In this document: in pieces, positions 9,111 through 17,341 of the stretch | Position numbering within the stretch: the stretch's first letter is position 1 | How the letters are laid out: the number at the start of each line of letters is the position of its first letter | DNA from: JALUZX01 sp964561605 | GTDB taxonomy: Bacteria > Planctomycetota > UBA1135 > JALUZX01 | Length of the DNA stretch: 64,000 nt | Direction of reading: 5' to 3' | Assembly: GCA_964561605.1 (NCBI GenBank) | Contig: CAZLQD010000053.1 | Coordinates: 124,001 to 188,000 of the forward strand | The notes under the pieces: model-generated | What the model saw: only the letters and a program-made list of their open reading frames with translations | Told to the model about the DNA's origin: nothing | Databases searched by the model: none | Position numbers and translations under genes: made by a program

Positions 9111-9707
9111 ATGGTCAAGGGGTACGTGCCCATTCCCTTCGTGATCGAGAAGACCAGCCGGGGTGAACGGCAGTACGACATCTACTCCAGGCTTCTGGAG
9201 GACCGGATCGTCTTCATCGGATCGCCCATCGACGACAGCGTGGCCAACGTGGTCATCGCCCAGCTCCTTTTCCTCCAGAAGGAAAACAAGAACCAGGACA
9301 TCAACATCTACATCAATTCCCCGGGGGGATCGGTCACGGCCGGCCTGGCCATCTACGACACCATGCAGTTCGTCCAGTGCCCCGTGGCGACCTACTGCAT
9401 CGGCCAGGCCGCGAGCATGGGGGCCGTCCTCCTGGCGGCGGGCACCAAGGGAAAGCGCCACGCCCTCCCCAACTCCCGGATCATGATCCACCAGCCCTGG
9501 GGAGGAGTGCAGGGCACGGCGGAAGACATCTCCATCCAGGCCGAGGAGATCCTCCGCCTCAAAAGGCGCCTCAACGAGATCCTGGCCCTTCACACGGGCC
9601 AGCCCGTAGAGAAAATCGAAAAGGACGCCGACCGGGACTTCCACATGGATTCCCAGGAGGCCAAGGACTACGGGCTGGTGGACGAAGTGATCCACCCCTT
9701 GCAATGA
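9111..9707 (+). CDS. clpP: ATP-dependent Clp protease proteolytic subunit
   Basis: 198 aa. ClpP forms the tetradecameric serine protease chamber fed by ClpX. The catalytic triad is visible: Ser102 in GQAASMGA, His127 in MIHQPWGG and Asp176 in DADRDFHM. The oxyanion-loop segment NSPGGSVTAGLAIYD is intact. The 106-nt gap from tig shows no terminator. clpX follows 23 nt after the stop. Confidence 0.98.
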   Translation: MVKGYVPIPFVIEKTSRGERQYDIYSRLLEDRIVFIGSPIDDSVANVVIAQLLFLQKENKNQDINIYINSPGGSVTAGLAIYDTMQFVQCPVATYCIGQAASMGAVLLAAGTKGKRHALPNSRIMIHQPWGGVQGTAEDISIQAEEILRLKRRLNEILALHTGQPVEKIEKDADRDFHMDSQEAKDYGLVDEVIHPLQ

Positions 9708-9730
9708 ACGGACCCTGAGCGGAGAAGACC

Positions 9731-11035
9731 ATGGCCAGATCGGGCGGACAGGGAGGTGGAAGGCGGATCGAACGCTGCACCTTCTGCGAGAAGAGTCGCA
9801 ACCAGGTGCAGACCTTGATCGCCGGACCTCCCGGCGTCTACATCTGCAACGAGTGCGTGGAGATCTGCAACTCCATCCTCCAGGAGGAGAGGCAGCACGA
9901 TCCCGGCGCCGCCTTCGGCGGGGAAGGGATCCTGAGAGAGAAGATCCCCACCCCCGCCCAGATCACCTCCTACCTGGACCAGTACGTCATCGGCCAGGAG
10001 GAGACCAAGCGCCGCCTGGCCGTGGCCGTCCACGCCCACTACAGGCGCATCCTCTCGGGCCGGACCAACCCGGAGGTGGAGCTCGAGAAATCCAACATCC
10101 TCCTCATGGGTCCCACGGGATGCGGCAAGACCCTCCTGGCCCGGACCCTGGCCAGGATGCTCCAGGTCCCCTTCGCCATCGCCGACGCCACGACCTTGAC
10201 CGAGGCCGGTTACGTCGGGGAGGACGTGGAGAACATCCTCCTCAAGCTCCTCCATGCGGCCAACTTCGACGTGGAGAGGGCCCAGTACGGCATCGTATAC
10301 ATCGACGAGATCGACAAGATCGCCAGGACCACCCAGAACGTCTCCATCACGAGGGACGTCTCGGGCGAAGGGGTCCAGCAGGCCCTCCTCAAGATCCTGG
10401 AAGGCACGGTGGCCAACGTTCCTCCCCAGGGCGGCCGGAAGCACCCCGAGCAGTCCTACATCCAGGTCAACACGGAGAACATCCTCTTCATCTGCGGGGG
10501 CGCCTTCTCCGGGCTGGACGAGATCGTGGCCAAGAGGATCGGAAAGGCCGTCATCGGCTTCGGAAGGGGAGACGAAGGGGGAATCGACAGGGACGCCCTC
10601 TCCAGCGAAGAGATTCTCTCCTACGTGGAACCGAGGGACCTGATCGAATACGGCCTGATCCCCGAATTCGTGGGAAGACTCCCGGTGATCACCACCCTCC
10701 ACAGCCTCTCCCGGGACGACCTGATCCGGGTGATGACGGAGCCCAAGAACGCCATCGTCAAGCAGTACGAGGCCTTCTTCGAGATGGAGGGCTCCAAGCT
10801 GGAGTTCACCCAGGACGCCCTGGAGGAGATCGCCGACAACGTCCTGGAGAAGAAGACCGGGGTCCGGGCCCTTCGCTCGGTCTTCGAGGACCTCCTGCTG
10901 GATCTGCGCTTCCACCTCCCCGAAAGGAAGGATCACGCCCACTACGTGATCACCAGGGAGATCGTCCGGGAGCGCCTCGAGGCCAGAAAGAGAGGCCCCG
11001 GCGATGAAAGCCGGAGAAACAGGGAGTCCGCCTGA
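9731..11035 (+). CDS. clpX: ClpX ATPase, unfoldase partner of ClpP
   Basis: 434 aa. The N-terminal zinc-binding domain has the four-cysteine pattern CTFC...CNEC (about 15-40). The AAA+ domain carries Walker A GPTGCGKT at about 127-134, Walker B YIDEIDK at about 190-196, and the RKHPEQ pore-2 region; the sensor-2 helix GVRALRS is near the C-terminus. A KRIGKAVIGF segment holds the IGF loop that docks on ClpP. ClpX recognises tagged proteins, unfolds them and passes them to ClpP. rlmN starts inside its 3' end. Confidence 0.98.
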   Translation: MARSGGQGGGRRIERCTFCEKSRNQVQTLIAGPPGVYICNECVEICNSILQEERQHDPGAAFGGEGILREKIPTPAQITSYLDQYVIGQEETKRRLAVAVHAHYRRILSGRTNPEVELEKSNILLMGPTGCGKTLLARTLARMLQVPFAIADATTLTEAGYVGEDVENILLKLLHAANFDVERAQYGIVYIDEIDKIARTTQNVSITRDVSGEGVQQALLKILEGTVANVPPQGGRKHPEQSYIQVNTENILFICGGAFSGLDEIVAKRIGKAVIGFGRGDEGGIDRDALSSEEILSYVEPRDLIEYGLIPEFVGRLPVITTLHSLSRDDLIRVMTEPKNAIVKQYEAFFEMEGSKLEFTQDALEEIADNVLEKKTGVRALRSVFEDLLLDLRFHLPERKDHAHYVITREIVRERLEARKRGPGDESRRNRESA

Positions 11036-12080
11036 GGGGAAAGGCCCCGGCCTTCCCGCCACTGCCTTGTCCCGGGAAGAACTGGCCCTGAGGATCCGGG
11101 CTCTGGGGGGAGAGGATTACCGGGCCCGCCAGGTCCGGGCCTCCCTCTTGCAGGGAAAGGCCGTCACCTGGGAAGAGGTGAAGGGCCTTCCCAAGGCCTT
11201 GAGGGAGAAGCTCGGCAGGGAGATCCCCCTCCTCTCCACCCGCCTGGAAGGAATCGAGGCCGCTCCCGACGGAACGAAGAAACTCGTCATCCGCCTGGCC
11301 GACGGGAACCTGGTGGAATCGGCCCTGATCCCCTCCGGGAAGAGGAGGACCCTTTGCCTGTCCACCCAGGCGGGATGCCCCGTGGGATGCCGGTTCTGTG
11401 CCTCCGGAATCGGAGGACTCCTTCGCAACCTGGAGGCCTACGAAATCCTGGAACAGGCCCTCCTGGCCCGGCACGTCCTCCTTCCCGAAGAGCGGTTGAC
11501 CCACATCGTGGTCATGGGGGTGGGAGAACCCCTCTTCAACCTGGAGGCTCTCCTGGAAGCCCTGGCCGTCCTGGAGAGCCCCGATTCCCTGGGCATCGGC
11601 GCGAGGAGGATCGTCGTCTCCACGGCCGGCGTTCCCCCGGGAATGCGGGCCCTTTCCGGGCGGAAGCCCCACCTGAACCTGGCCGTGAGCCTCCATACGG
11701 CGGACCAGGCCTTGCGTAGAGAGCTGGTTCCCCTGGCGGAGAGGTGGACCGTCGGAGAGATCCTGGAGGAAGCGACCCTCTACCAGGAGAAGACGGGAAG
11801 GCGGATCACCCTGGAGGTGGTCCTCCTCGGGGGAGTCAACGATACGCCACGCCAGGCGGACATCCTGGCCCGTGCCGCCGCCCCCAGGGGATTCCACGTG
11901 AACCTGATCCCCTGGAACGCCGTCCCGGACCTGCCCTTCCGCCCCTCTCCCCCGGGAAAGGTCCGGGCCTTCGCGGACCGCCTGGAGAGAAGGGGCGTGA
12001 ACGTGACGATCCGCCGCTCCCGGGGAGGAAAGGCATCGGCCGCCTGCGGCCAGCTCAGGAGAAGAAACACCCTCTCCTGA
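11004..12080 (+). CDS. rlmN: 23S rRNA (A2503-C2) / tRNA (A37-C2) methyltransferase RlmN
   Basis: 358 aa radical SAM enzyme. The cluster motif CxxxCxxC is at Cys125, Cys129 and Cys132 (GCPVGCRFCASG), preceded by CLSTQA as in RlmN. The C-terminal ACGQLRRR holds the mechanistic cysteine that carries the methyl group. RlmN methylates A2503 in the peptidyl-transferase centre and A37 in some tRNAs. The ATG at 11004 overlaps clpX by 32 nt; AGAGAGG precedes it. An in-frame TTG at 11068 is a less likely alternative. A GC-rich hairpin (12084-12090 with 12101-12107) follows the stop but lacks a T tract. Confidence 0.94.
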   Translation: MKAGETGSPPEGKGPGLPATALSREELALRIRALGGEDYRARQVRASLLQGKAVTWEEVKGLPKALREKLGREIPLLSTRLEGIEAAPDGTKKLVIRLADGNLVESALIPSGKRRTLCLSTQAGCPVGCRFCASGIGGLLRNLEAYEILEQALLARHVLLPEERLTHIVVMGVGEPLFNLEALLEALAVLESPDSLGIGARRIVVSTAGVPPGMRALSGRKPHLNLAVSLHTADQALRRELVPLAERWTVGEILEEATLYQEKTGRRITLEVVLLGGVNDTPRQADILARAAAPRGFHVNLIPWNAVPDLPFRPSPPGKVRAFADRLERRGVNVTIRRSRGGKASAACGQLRRRNTLS

Positions 12081-12158
12081 ATTCCCGCCGGGAAAAGGGG
12101 CGGCGGGGGCTTCCGGCCTTCTTCCGGGTGGAACGGCCCCGGCCCGGGGAGAAGAATC

Positions 12159-12192
12159 AAAAAAAACGGCGGGGAGAAGAAGCTCCCCGCCG
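12159..12192 (-). terminator. Rho-independent terminator of the sigma/PDZ operon
   Basis: A perfect 10-bp GC stem (12183-12192 pairing with 12167-12176) with a 6-nt loop is followed on the minus strand by eight Ts (12166-12159). It lies 28 nt past the stop of the PDZ gene. Confidence 0.92.
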
Positions 12193-12220
12193 CCTCGCAA
12201 GAAGACCCGTCACACCGGGG

Positions 12221-13477
12221 TCAGACTTTGACTTTCTTGAGAGTCTTCACTCCCGTCGAGGATCGCCCTTTCACAGCCTCGAGAACCACCTTGCGTCCCT
12301 TCCGAATCACCGTAATCTTGACCTTCGCCCCCGGCCCCGAGAGGGAGAGCCCGTTCTTCACGTCCTCCACGTCGCGGATACGGACGCCGTTCACCTCGAG
12401 GAGGATGTCCTTCGGTTCGATCCCCGCCCGGTCGGCGAGGCTTCCTCCCAGGACGTCCTGGACCATGAGACCGTAACCGGGGGGAAGGCCGAGGTAGTCG
12501 CCGAGAGCTTCCGGCACGGGGCCGACGTAGACTCCCAGTTTCTCACCGGAAGGGGCCGGCAGGGGTTTTACGGGGGACACGGGCCTGAGCCCCCGTCCCG
12601 GCCAGTTCCACCACCCCCAACCGCGTGGGGAAGGAGGCGGGGGAGTGAGGGGACTCCCCTTCCCCGGTCCCGGGGCGAGGCCGAACTCCTTGAGGATCTC
12701 CTCCAACCTGCGGGAGAAATCCGTGACGCCCGGCGTCCCGATACGGAAGGACAGACCGTTACCGCCGATATGGTATTTCCTGGCGATCTCCGGGTAGAGC
12801 TTCTTGAACTCCTCCACGTCCTTGGCCTTGTAACGTTTCACTTCCTCCTTGCCGCCGGGGGTCTTGCGCCGGATCTCCAGTTCCACCCCCTTCGGGCCGA
12901 TCTGGAGGCGCACGGTCTCGCCCGAAGAGAGGACCTTCCCAACCTTCCCGGTCACGATCCTGGGGATCCTGAGCCGGGGAATGCCCGAAGGACCCGGACC
13001 GAAGAAGGGACCGAAATCCTTCTCCATCTCCTCCATCATCTTCCGGAGACGCTGTTGCATCTCCTCGAGGAAGTCCTCGGTCTCCTCGGGTGTGACGGGT
13101 CTCACATCGCCCTTGGGGATGATCCTGGGGCCCCTTCCCCGGATCGCCCGGACGACCTTCTTGATGCGCCACCGGACCTCGGGGGAATTCTCCTCCTCGG
13201 CCAGGGACTCCAGGAAGGGAAGAACGGCCTTTCCCATTTCCTCCAGCCGCTCCTCGGCCTCTTCCCGGACTTTCTCGTCCTCGCTGCCGAGGGCCTCCAC
13301 GAGGCGCCGCACTTTCCCGGCGTTCACCTTCTTCCGGAGTTTCCTGAGCTTGCCCCCGGCCTTCTCCACCTTCCCGGTCCGCCCGTCAACCTTTCCCGCT
13401 CCTCCGGCGCCCTGGGCGGCGGCGGAGAGGGGAACGGCGAGAAGGACCCCCAAAAACCATACCGGATAGGTCTTCAT
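12221..13477 (-). CDS. Secreted PDZ-domain protein
   Basis: 418 aa. GGAGG precedes the ATG; residues 1-22 are a signal peptide cut near AAAQG. Residues 35-120 are charged helices that look like a HEAT-type repeat, 125-290 have no clear family, and 310-410 form a PDZ domain (GLMVQDVLGGSLADRAGIEPKDILLEVNG split across its carboxylate loop and beta strands). PDZ domains bind C-terminal peptides and in envelope proteins often sense misfolded outer-membrane proteins. There is no protease domain. It is the last gene of the operon with the ECF sigma factor, 30 nt after the HtrA-like gene. Confidence 0.85.
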   Translation of the reverse strand: MKTYPVWFLGVLLAVPLSAAAQGAGGAGKVDGRTGKVEKAGGKLRKLRKKVNAGKVRRLVEALGSEDEKVREEAEERLEEMGKAVLPFLESLAEEENSPEVRWRIKKVVRAIRGRGPRIIPKGDVRPVTPEETEDFLEEMQQRLRKMMEEMEKDFGPFFGPGPSGIPRLRIPRIVTGKVGKVLSSGETVRLQIGPKGVELEIRRKTPGGKEEVKRYKAKDVEEFKKLYPEIARKYHIGGNGLSFRIGTPGVTDFSRRLEEILKEFGLAPGPGKGSPLTPPPPSPRGWGWWNWPGRGLRPVSPVKPLPAPSGEKLGVYVGPVPEALGDYLGLPPGYGLMVQDVLGGSLADRAGIEPKDILLEVNGVRIRDVEDVKNGLSLSGPGAKVKITVIRKGRKVVLEAVKGRSSTGVKTLKKVKV

Positions 13478-13507
13478 GGCCCACCTCCTCGAATCGCCTG
13501 GATTCTC

Positions 13508-14608
13508 TCAAGGGAAACGAATCTTCGCACGGCCTTCGGTTCCTCCCCGGACATAGCCCACGGAAACGACTTTCTTGGACCACCTGGACCGGGAAAAGAC
13601 CTTCTTGAAGGCCGACAAAGAATCTACGGGCAGGCCGGCGAAATGTGTGATCCTGTCACCCTTTTTCAGCCCACCCTTCTGGGCCGGGCTCCCGGCGATG
13701 ACGTGTTCCACCACCAGATCCGGAAGGAGCACGACACCAAGGGTGAAGCGCTTCTTCTCCCTTTTCCCCCCCACCTTCCCCGTCCTTTTCAGGACCTCCT
13801 TCACAGCCTCGAAGACCCGTCCAAGGGGAATCACCCTGGACAGGTCCTCTTCCCTCTCTCCACCGCGCTCCAGAGCTTCCTTGACCATGGACCGGGCCAA
13901 GGGGGGAAGGGCGAACCACCTGGGTATCGCCCTGGGGACGAGGAGGCCCACCGCTTCCAGGGAGGAATTCGAGACGAGGGCGCCCCGGGCTTCCCCGCCG
14001 GGAAAGAGCACGGGAAGATGGAGCACCGGTTCCCCGGCGCCGCTCTTCCCCTCTCCGCCCAGCCTGTGGACCCTCCCGATGGGAAGGAAGTAGACCGGGG
14101 GTGGATCGCCGGGGGAACCTGCGAAGGCCAAGAGGACCATGGAGCCCGGGGAAGGAAGCTTCCCGCCGGAAACGACGGGTTTCATTCCCGGGATGGAACG
14201 GACCGGGTAGGAGAGGACGGCCAGCCCCCCCGAGAACCCCCGGATTTCCAGGGGAAGGGAATATCCCTCCCCCACGAGGGGTTCGCCGAGGACCATGTCG
14301 GCTCCCTCGACGGCCTCCCCGAGGGTCACCAGGAAGCCCGGACGGACCACGACGCCCGTGGCCCTCCCGGGGGGAGCGAAAGGAGTCTGCCAGACATGGA
14401 GTGCCACGAGGGAAGGAGCGAGCCTGTTTCCTGCTCGCCGCAATGCCCGCTCCCAGGCGCGGAAATCGGAAGGGAGGGGGGAAGGGGCCTCCTTCCCCGC
14501 CGGAGAGGTCCCACTCCTTCCCGCCTGGGCCCTCGGGGCCGGCAGGGGAAAGAGGAAGAGGGAAGCCAGGGCGAGGATGGTGAAGGCGAATCTCGATCTC
14601 CCCGCCAT
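13508..14608 (-). CDS. HtrA-like pseudoprotease with PDZ domain
   Basis: 366 aa with a signal peptide (about 1-29). Residues about 58-235 align with the trypsin-like fold of DegP/HtrA: LAPSLVALHV, GVVVRPGFLVTLGEAVEGAD, GGLAVLSY and PGGEARGALVS fall where active HtrA has the His, Asp and Ser blocks (NNHVVEGAD, TDIAVL, PGNSGGPLV). All three catalytic residues are replaced (His by Glu, Asp by Gly, Ser lost). A PDZ domain occupies about 280-350 (VVEHVIAGSPAQKGGLKKGDRITHF region). The intact reading frame argues for a working non-enzymatic sensor or chaperone rather than decay. It sits 16 nt downstream of the anti-sigma gene, as mucD or degS homologues sit near sigmaE loci. Confidence 0.8.
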   Translation of the reverse strand: MAGRSRFAFTILALASLFLFPLPAPRAQAGRSGTSPAGKEAPSPLPSDFRAWERALRRAGNRLAPSLVALHVWQTPFAPPGRATGVVVRPGFLVTLGEAVEGADMVLGEPLVGEGYSLPLEIRGFSGGLAVLSYPVRSIPGMKPVVSGGKLPSPGSMVLLAFAGSPGDPPPVYFLPIGRVHRLGGEGKSGAGEPVLHLPVLFPGGEARGALVSNSSLEAVGLLVPRAIPRWFALPPLARSMVKEALERGGEREEDLSRVIPLGRVFEAVKEVLKRTGKVGGKREKKRFTLGVVLLPDLVVEHVIAGSPAQKGGLKKGDRITHFAGLPVDSLSAFKKVFSRSRWSKKVVSVGYVRGGTEGRAKIRFP

Positions 14609-14624
14609 GGCAGGAATCCTTTCC

Positions 14625-15221
14625 TCAGAACCGGCCCCGGTCCCCTGCGGGAACGGCGTCGGAAGAGTTGGTCTCCCCCATGAAGCCGGGGAACTTGGGC
14701 CAGTCCACCCTGAACCACTTGACCGGAATCGCCCCGCCCTGGGTCTCCATGGAGGGTGCGTTCAAAGGCGAGATGGGCCCCTTGACGGGCACCAGCCTCC
14801 GCCGTGGAGAGGCGTCGGCCACGGGCGAGGGAGCCGTTCCGGCGGAAGCGGGGACCTTCCCGGCTCCACCCCTGGGAAGGGCGAACCACAGGGTCAGGAG
14901 GATCCCCGCAGCCGCGGCGAATCCGGCGCCGAAGAAGACCAGGGGACGGACACCGCCGGGGGCGGGCCGTTCCAGCCGGCCCATGACCGTCTCCTCCAGG
15001 CCCGTCCAGAAACCCGGCAGGGCCGTCTCGGGAATCTCCTCCTCCATGGAATCGATCCCGAGAAGGGAAAGAGCCTCCAGGCACCTGGTGCCGGACTCGT
15101 AGATCCGCATACACTCCGGACAGGAGTCCAGATGCTCCATGAGGAGCTCGGTCTCCCCGGGTTCCAAGTCGTCCTTCCCGGGGAGAAGATCCAGGAGCCG
15201 GCGGACTTCGGAACACTTCAT
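14625..15221 (-). CDS. Zinc-finger anti-sigma factor (membrane-anchored)
   Basis: 198 aa. The ATG at 15221 overlaps the sigma factor stop in an ATGA arrangement, which decides the start over an upstream in-frame codon at 15257. The N-terminal zf-HC2 anti-sigma domain shows His30, Cys34 and Cys37 (HLDSCPEC). Residues about 93-115 form one transmembrane helix, leaving about 80 residues outside. Such proteins hold their ECF sigma factor at the membrane until a signal releases it. The extracytoplasmic tail has no recognised domain. Confidence 0.9.
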   Translation of the reverse strand: MKCSEVRRLLDLLPGKDDLEPGETELLMEHLDSCPECMRIYESGTRCLEALSLLGIDSMEEEIPETALPGFWTGLEETVMGRLERPAPGGVRPLVFFGAGFAAAAGILLTLWFALPRGGAGKVPASAGTAPSPVADASPRRRLVPVKGPISPLNAPSMETQGGAIPVKWFRVDWPKFPGFMGETNSSDAVPAGDRGRF

Positions 15222-15943
15222 CTTCCTCGCTCCTCGCTTCGCTCCATGCGCTCCCATTTCTCTCGGAAGAGCTGGCGGGCCTTGTGAAGTCTCCAGCGGA
15301 CCGTGGCGTAGGTCGTGCCGATCACCGGTGCGATCTCCTTGCAGGAGAGCCCCTGGATGTCCCTCAGGACCATGACCTCCTTGAACTTGGGTGGAAGGGT
15401 CTCCAGGAGGGTTCTGACCTTCCTCCGGGTCTCCTCCCTCTCCAGGGGAAGGGAGGGTCCCTCCCCTCCCGAGGGAAGGGCCTCGGCGAGTTCCTCACCA
15501 AGGGAGACCGACTTGGCCACCGTTCTGCGCCTGAGCTTGTCGATGGCCAGGTTGGTGACGATCCGGAAGAACCAGGTGTAGAACTTCCGCCCGAAATCGA
15601 ACCGGTCCAGGGACCGGTAGGCCTTGACGAAGGCGTCCTGGAGGACGTCCCTCGCTTCCTCGGGGTTTCCCAGGAGGTTGTAGGCCACCCAGAAGGCCCG
15701 TTTTTCGTACCGCTGCATCAAAAGCCGGAAGAGGTCCTTCTCTCCACGTAGACAACGACGAATCACTTCGTCGTCGGAGATCTCTCCGTCCCCGCCGCGG
15801 AAGGGGACCAAGGCCGGTCCCGCCTTGGGACGGACCCTCTTCTTCCCCGGGGCCTCCAGGGTCTCTTTCCTTCCCGGCTCGTCCCGGCCTTCGATTTTCC
15901 AACCCTCCCGGGGCAAAGGCCTCTCGATGGTGATTGCAGTCAT
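15218..15943 (-). CDS. ECF-family RNA polymerase sigma factor
   Basis: 241 aa. About 60 residues of charged N-terminal extension precede region 2 (DEVIRRCLRGEKDLFRLL through DVLQDAFVKAYRSLDRFD and FYTWFFRIVTNLAIDKLRRR). Region 4 is at about 170-235, with a helix-turn-helix IQGLSCKEIAPVIGTTYATVRWRLHKAR. Regions 1 and 3 are absent, defining an ECF sigma. It is translationally coupled to its anti-sigma gene. The 110-nt upstream gap contains a CCAACGTTGG palindrome (16016-16025) but no autoregulatory ECF promoter I can defend. Confidence 0.95.
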   Translation of the reverse strand: MTAITIERPLPREGWKIEGRDEPGRKETLEAPGKKRVRPKAGPALVPFRGGDGEISDDEVIRRCLRGEKDLFRLLMQRYEKRAFWVAYNLLGNPEEARDVLQDAFVKAYRSLDRFDFGRKFYTWFFRIVTNLAIDKLRRRTVAKSVSLGEELAEALPSGGEGPSLPLEREETRRKVRTLLETLPPKFKEVMVLRDIQGLSCKEIAPVIGTTYATVRWRLHKARQLFREKWERMERSEERGR

Positions 15944-16053
15944 GGGGCATCCTTCGTGGGCTTCTTCTCCTGGACCAGAGAAAGCCCGGATGCCCTAACT
16001 ACGCCCAGGAGGAGCCCAACGTTGGCGCCCATTCCTGGAAAGGGAGAGAACGA

Positions 16054-17073
16054 TCACTCTTCTTCCTGCGAATCCTCTTCCACCAGGGGCTCACCGATGG
16101 CCCGGAACTTCCGGTAACGCCGCTCCAGGAGCTCCTCGACCGGGAGCTCCCTGAGCTCCTCCAGGCTCCGGAGAATGGCCTCCTTGACGGAGAGGATGGT
16201 CCCCTTGGGATCCCTGTGGGCCCCCCCCAGGGGCTCGGGGATGACTTCGTCCACCACGCCCAGGCGAAGGAGGTGGTCGCTGGTGAGCTTCAAGGCCTCC
16301 GCCGCCTCGGGAGCCTTCTCGCCGCTCTTCCAGAGGATGGCGGCGCACCCCTCGGGGGAGATCACCGAATAATAGGCGTGTTCCAGGATGAGAACCTTGT
16401 CTCCCACGCCGATCCCGAGAGCCCCGCCGGAACCGCCTTCCCCGATGACCACGCAGACGATGGGAACCTCGAGGCGGAACATCTCCATGATGTTCAAGGC
16501 GATGGCCCTGGCCTGTCCCCTCTCTTCTGCGCCGATCCCCGGGTAGGCACCGGGAGTATTGATGAGGGTCACGATGGGAAGGCCCAGCTTTTCCGCCAGG
16601 CGCATCTTGTCCAAGGCCTTCCGGTAGCCCTCGGGGTGGGCGCAACCGAAATTGCAGACCAGCCTCTCCTTGGTGTCCTTTCCCTTCCTGTGGGCCACCA
16701 GGAGGAACCGTACGTCCCCCATCCTTGCCAGGCCGGTGACGATGGCCTTGTCGTTCCCGAAGAGCCGATCCCCGTGGAGCTCGAGGAACTCGTCCAGCAT
16801 GACCCGGATGTAGTCGCTCGTGATGGGCCGGTCCGGGTGGCGGGCCACGTTGACCCGGTCCCAGGGGGTCAGCCTGGAATAGACCTCCTGCATCTTCTTC
16901 TTGAGCCTGTCCTCCAGGGCGACGATCTCCCCGTTCAGGTCGAACTGGGTGGAGGCGGCCAGGCTCTTCAGCTCGGAGATCTTCTGCTCCATCTCCAGGA
17001 TGGGCCGTTCGAAGGCCAGTCCCGGCTTCTCCTGGATCTGGTTGGCCCCGCCCTTTTTCTTCTTCTTCACCAT
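16054..17073 (-). CDS. accA: Acetyl-CoA carboxylase carboxyltransferase subunit alpha
   Basis: 339 aa, close to the usual 320. AccA with AccD transfers the carboxyl group from biotin carrier protein to acetyl-CoA, giving malonyl-CoA for fatty acid synthesis. Diagnostic segments are ELHGDRLFGNDKAIV, NFGCAHPEGYRKALR-type, TPGAYPGIGAEERGQ, and IGEGGSGGALGIG. The N-terminus starts MVKKKKK and then carries the usual coiled helix. GGAGGGG lies 7 nt before the ATG. No accD is nearby, so the subunits are unlinked here. A promoter lies at 17215-17242. Confidence 0.97.
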   Translation of the reverse strand: MVKKKKKGGANQIQEKPGLAFERPILEMEQKISELKSLAASTQFDLNGEIVALEDRLKKKMQEVYSRLTPWDRVNVARHPDRPITSDYIRVMLDEFLELHGDRLFGNDKAIVTGLARMGDVRFLLVAHRKGKDTKERLVCNFGCAHPEGYRKALDKMRLAEKLGLPIVTLINTPGAYPGIGAEERGQARAIALNIMEMFRLEVPIVCVVIGEGGSGGALGIGVGDKVLILEHAYYSVISPEGCAAILWKSGEKAPEAAEALKLTSDHLLRLGVVDEVIPEPLGGAHRDPKGTILSVKEAILRSLEELRELPVEELLERRYRKFRAIGEPLVEEDSQEEE

Positions 17074-17214
17074 GTATTCACCCCTCCAGCCAGGGGCGCC
17101 GGGAAACCACCGGGTCCCGGCCCCCAGGGCCGCGCGGCCCCGCGAATCGGGGCGTTGGAAGTCGGGTTCCGCTCTCCGCCGGATCCTCCAAGGTCTTTGG
17201 GCTCGAAACCCGGG

Positions 17215-17242
17215 ATTCTAGGTGGGCCGGAGAAAAGATCAA
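17215..17242 (-). promoter_or_regulatory. Promoter of accA
   Basis: On the minus strand TTGATC (17242-17237), a 16-nt spacer, then TAGAAT (17220-17215). The start codon is about 140 nt downstream, leaving a long leader. Confidence 0.6.
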
Positions 17243-17257
17243 GAAGGGAAAGACGCC

Positions 17258-17284
17258 TTGAAGGGGGCCCCTCCCTCCTATAGG
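17258..17284 (+). promoter_or_regulatory. Possible promoter of purL-purQ
   Basis: TTGAAG (17258-17263) and TATAGG (17279-17284) are separated by only 15 nt; each matches consensus at four positions. Placement 58 nt before purL is sensible, but the short spacing makes this tentative. Confidence 0.3.
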
Positions 17285-17341
17285 GAAGGGTCCTTACCCA
17301 CCCTGCCGGCACCGGTCGAGGCCCTGGAGAGGTGAAAACTG

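Noticed and set aside
16016..16025. CCAACGTTGG palindrome upstream of the ECF sigma gene.
   Set aside because: Too short to call an operator, single copy here, and no regulator to assign to it.
17057..17073. Poly-lysine codon run at the start of accA resembling a slippery A/T tract.
   Set aside because: It encodes a normal MVKKKKK leader; no evidence of frameshifting, and AccA is full length.
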